DNA of 8,491 bases. Origin: JBIOHP01 sp044449065. Its GTDB lineage: Bacteria > Bacteroidota > Ignavibacteria > UBA10030 > SZUA-254. Both the position numbers and the translations under genes were made by a program. The notes beneath the pieces are model-generated. The model made no database searches. It saw nothing but the letters and a program-made list of their open reading frames with translations, and was not told the origin of the DNA. This document shows positions 8,267-8,491 of the stretch, piece by piece; within the stretch, counting starts at the first letter, position 1; every line of letters begins with the position of its first letter. Location: the NCBI GenBank assembly GCA_044449065.1, contig JBIOHP010000054.1, positions 1-8,491 of the forward strand, in the 5' to 3' direction.

Positions 8267-8283
8267 GTGGATAATCTATCCAC
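8267..8283. promoter_or_regulatory. Perfect inverted repeat in the leader, candidate operator or leader hairpin
   Basis: GTGGATA-ATC-TATCCAC: two perfect 7-bp arms around a 3-bp spacer. It sits roughly 11 to 28 bp downstream of the predicted transcription start, a classic position for a repressor operator. In RNA it could form a 7-bp stem with a tight 3-nt loop. The 7-mer CTATCCA of the right arm recurs at 8381-8387, on the far side of the promoter. The arm region also contains TTATCCACA (minus strand, 8266-8274), which equals a DnaA-box 9-mer. The binding protein is unknown. Confidence 0.55.
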
Positions 8284-8286
8284 TGA

Positions 8287-8306
8287 ATATTATATCACAT
8301 ATTATA
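8287..8306. repeat. Short direct repeat of ATATTATA over the -10 region
   Basis: ATATTATA occurs at 8287-8294 and again at 8299-8306, 12 bp apart. On the minus strand each copy contains TATAAT, so there are two possible -10 hexamers. Only the copy at 8301-8306 has a well-spaced -35 box. Confidence 0.5.
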
Positions 8307-8329
8307 AGGAAAATTTGAAAATTAGTCAA
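8301..8329 (-). promoter_or_regulatory. Sigma70-type promoter of the operon
   Basis: On the minus strand TTGACT (8324-8329) is followed by exactly 17 bp and then TATAAT (8301-8306). That is 5 of 6 and 6 of 6 matches to the housekeeping consensus with optimal spacing. The predicted start of transcription is near 8294, giving a leader of about 80 nt before the ATG at 8215. It is correctly placed and oriented to drive the whole five-gene cluster. Confidence 0.75.
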
Positions 8330-8331
8330 GA

Positions 8332-8346
8332 AAAACTTGAAGTTTT
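8332..8346. promoter_or_regulatory. 15-bp palindrome abutting the -35 box, candidate activator site or UP element
   Basis: AAAACTT-G-AAGTTTT is a perfect 7-bp inverted repeat around a single base, starting 2 bp upstream of the -35 hexamer. The position suits a class II activator. The A/T tracts could alternatively act as an UP element contacting the RNA polymerase alpha subunit. Both are inference. Confidence 0.5.
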
Positions 8347-8354
8347 CGATGATT

Positions 8355-8373
8355 TCATAAAGTTTTTTTATGA
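8355..8373. repeat. AT-rich inverted repeat upstream of the promoter
   Basis: TCATAAA (8355-8361) pairs with TTTATGA (8367-8373) around a 5-nt loop. The stem is AT-only apart from one pair. It could be a weak hairpin or a second binding site, and no U-tract follows the right arm on the plus strand as a terminator would need. Confidence 0.3.
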
Positions 8374-8491
8374 TTCTTAACTATCCATTTTAACCTGCGA
8401 TAAAGAAAAGAGATCATTCATACCGTTCATTAACAAGCTATCAATGAAGAGAATCCCCTTAAAATGAGTTCAAAAGAGTTAATATTATGAA

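Larger units (their letters stand above)
8216..8491. other. AT-rich intergenic regulatory region without a gene
   Basis: No convincing coding frame on either strand. The proximal part (8216-8346) holds the 5' leader, promoter and two palindromes described separately. The distal part (8374-8491) is AT-rich with only very short frames; the largest I followed on the minus strand is about 20 codons and open at the window edge. The upstream neighbour gene is not visible. Confidence 0.7.

Noticed and set aside
8266..8283. Replication origin signal
   Set aside because: Only one exact DnaA box and no cluster of boxes or dnaA/dnaN genes; the surrounding context is a simple operon promoter.
8355..8376. 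Rho-independent terminator of an upstream gene
   Set aside because: The stem is nearly all A/T and lacks a following U-tract in either direction; it would be very weak.
8464..8490. Plus-strand ATG near the right edge as the start of a divergent gene
   Set aside because: The frame closes after 8 codons (TGA at 8488-8490); the ATG at 8443-8445 also meets a stop after 7 codons.

Overview
The window carries one continuous minus-strand gene cluster for exported, mostly outer-membrane or surface proteins, plus the regulatory region that appears to drive it. I see no RNA gene, mobile element or CRISPR array. The protein set points to the Bacteroidota/Chlorobiota-type (FCB) superphylum: a TonB-dependent receptor with an N-terminal carboxypeptidase-regulatory-like domain, a surface protein with a C-terminal type IX secretion (T9SS)-like sorting domain, and a PorV/PorQ-family protein. 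Visible Shine-Dalgarno sequences and a near-consensus sigma70-type promoter (TTGACT-17 bp-TATAAT) are unlike the usual signals of Bacteroidia. I therefore lean towards an Ignavibacteria-like or related deep lineage; this is inference, not proof.

Reading in the direction of transcription (right to left): 8216-8491 is an AT-rich intergenic region with a strong promoter (8301-8329), a 15-bp palindrome abutting the -35 box (8332-8346) and a perfect 7-bp inverted repeat just downstream of the predicted transcription start (8267-8283). It is followed by (1) a 198-aa exported DUF4382-like protein, (2) a 630-aa lipoprotein with two Ig/fibronectin-like regions and a C-terminal domain resembling a class I glutamine-amidotransferase fold, (3) a 954-aa TonB-dependent receptor, (4) a 788-aa secreted protein with EF-hand-like acidic loops, a fibronectin-like region and a sorting domain, and (5) the first 136 codons of a PorV/PorQ-family outer-membrane protein that runs off the left edge.

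The gaps between genes are 32, 19, 0 and 34 bp, and no terminator is visible between them, so one polycistronic transcript is likely. A working model is an outer-membrane uptake or surface-display module. The receptor would import an unknown ligand, the two upstream exported proteins may be periplasmic or surface accessories, the large secreted protein may be a surface partner, and the PorV-like protein may help its export or anchoring. No SusD-like partner is encoded in the window, so this is not a standard SusCD pair. The substrate cannot be read from the sequence.
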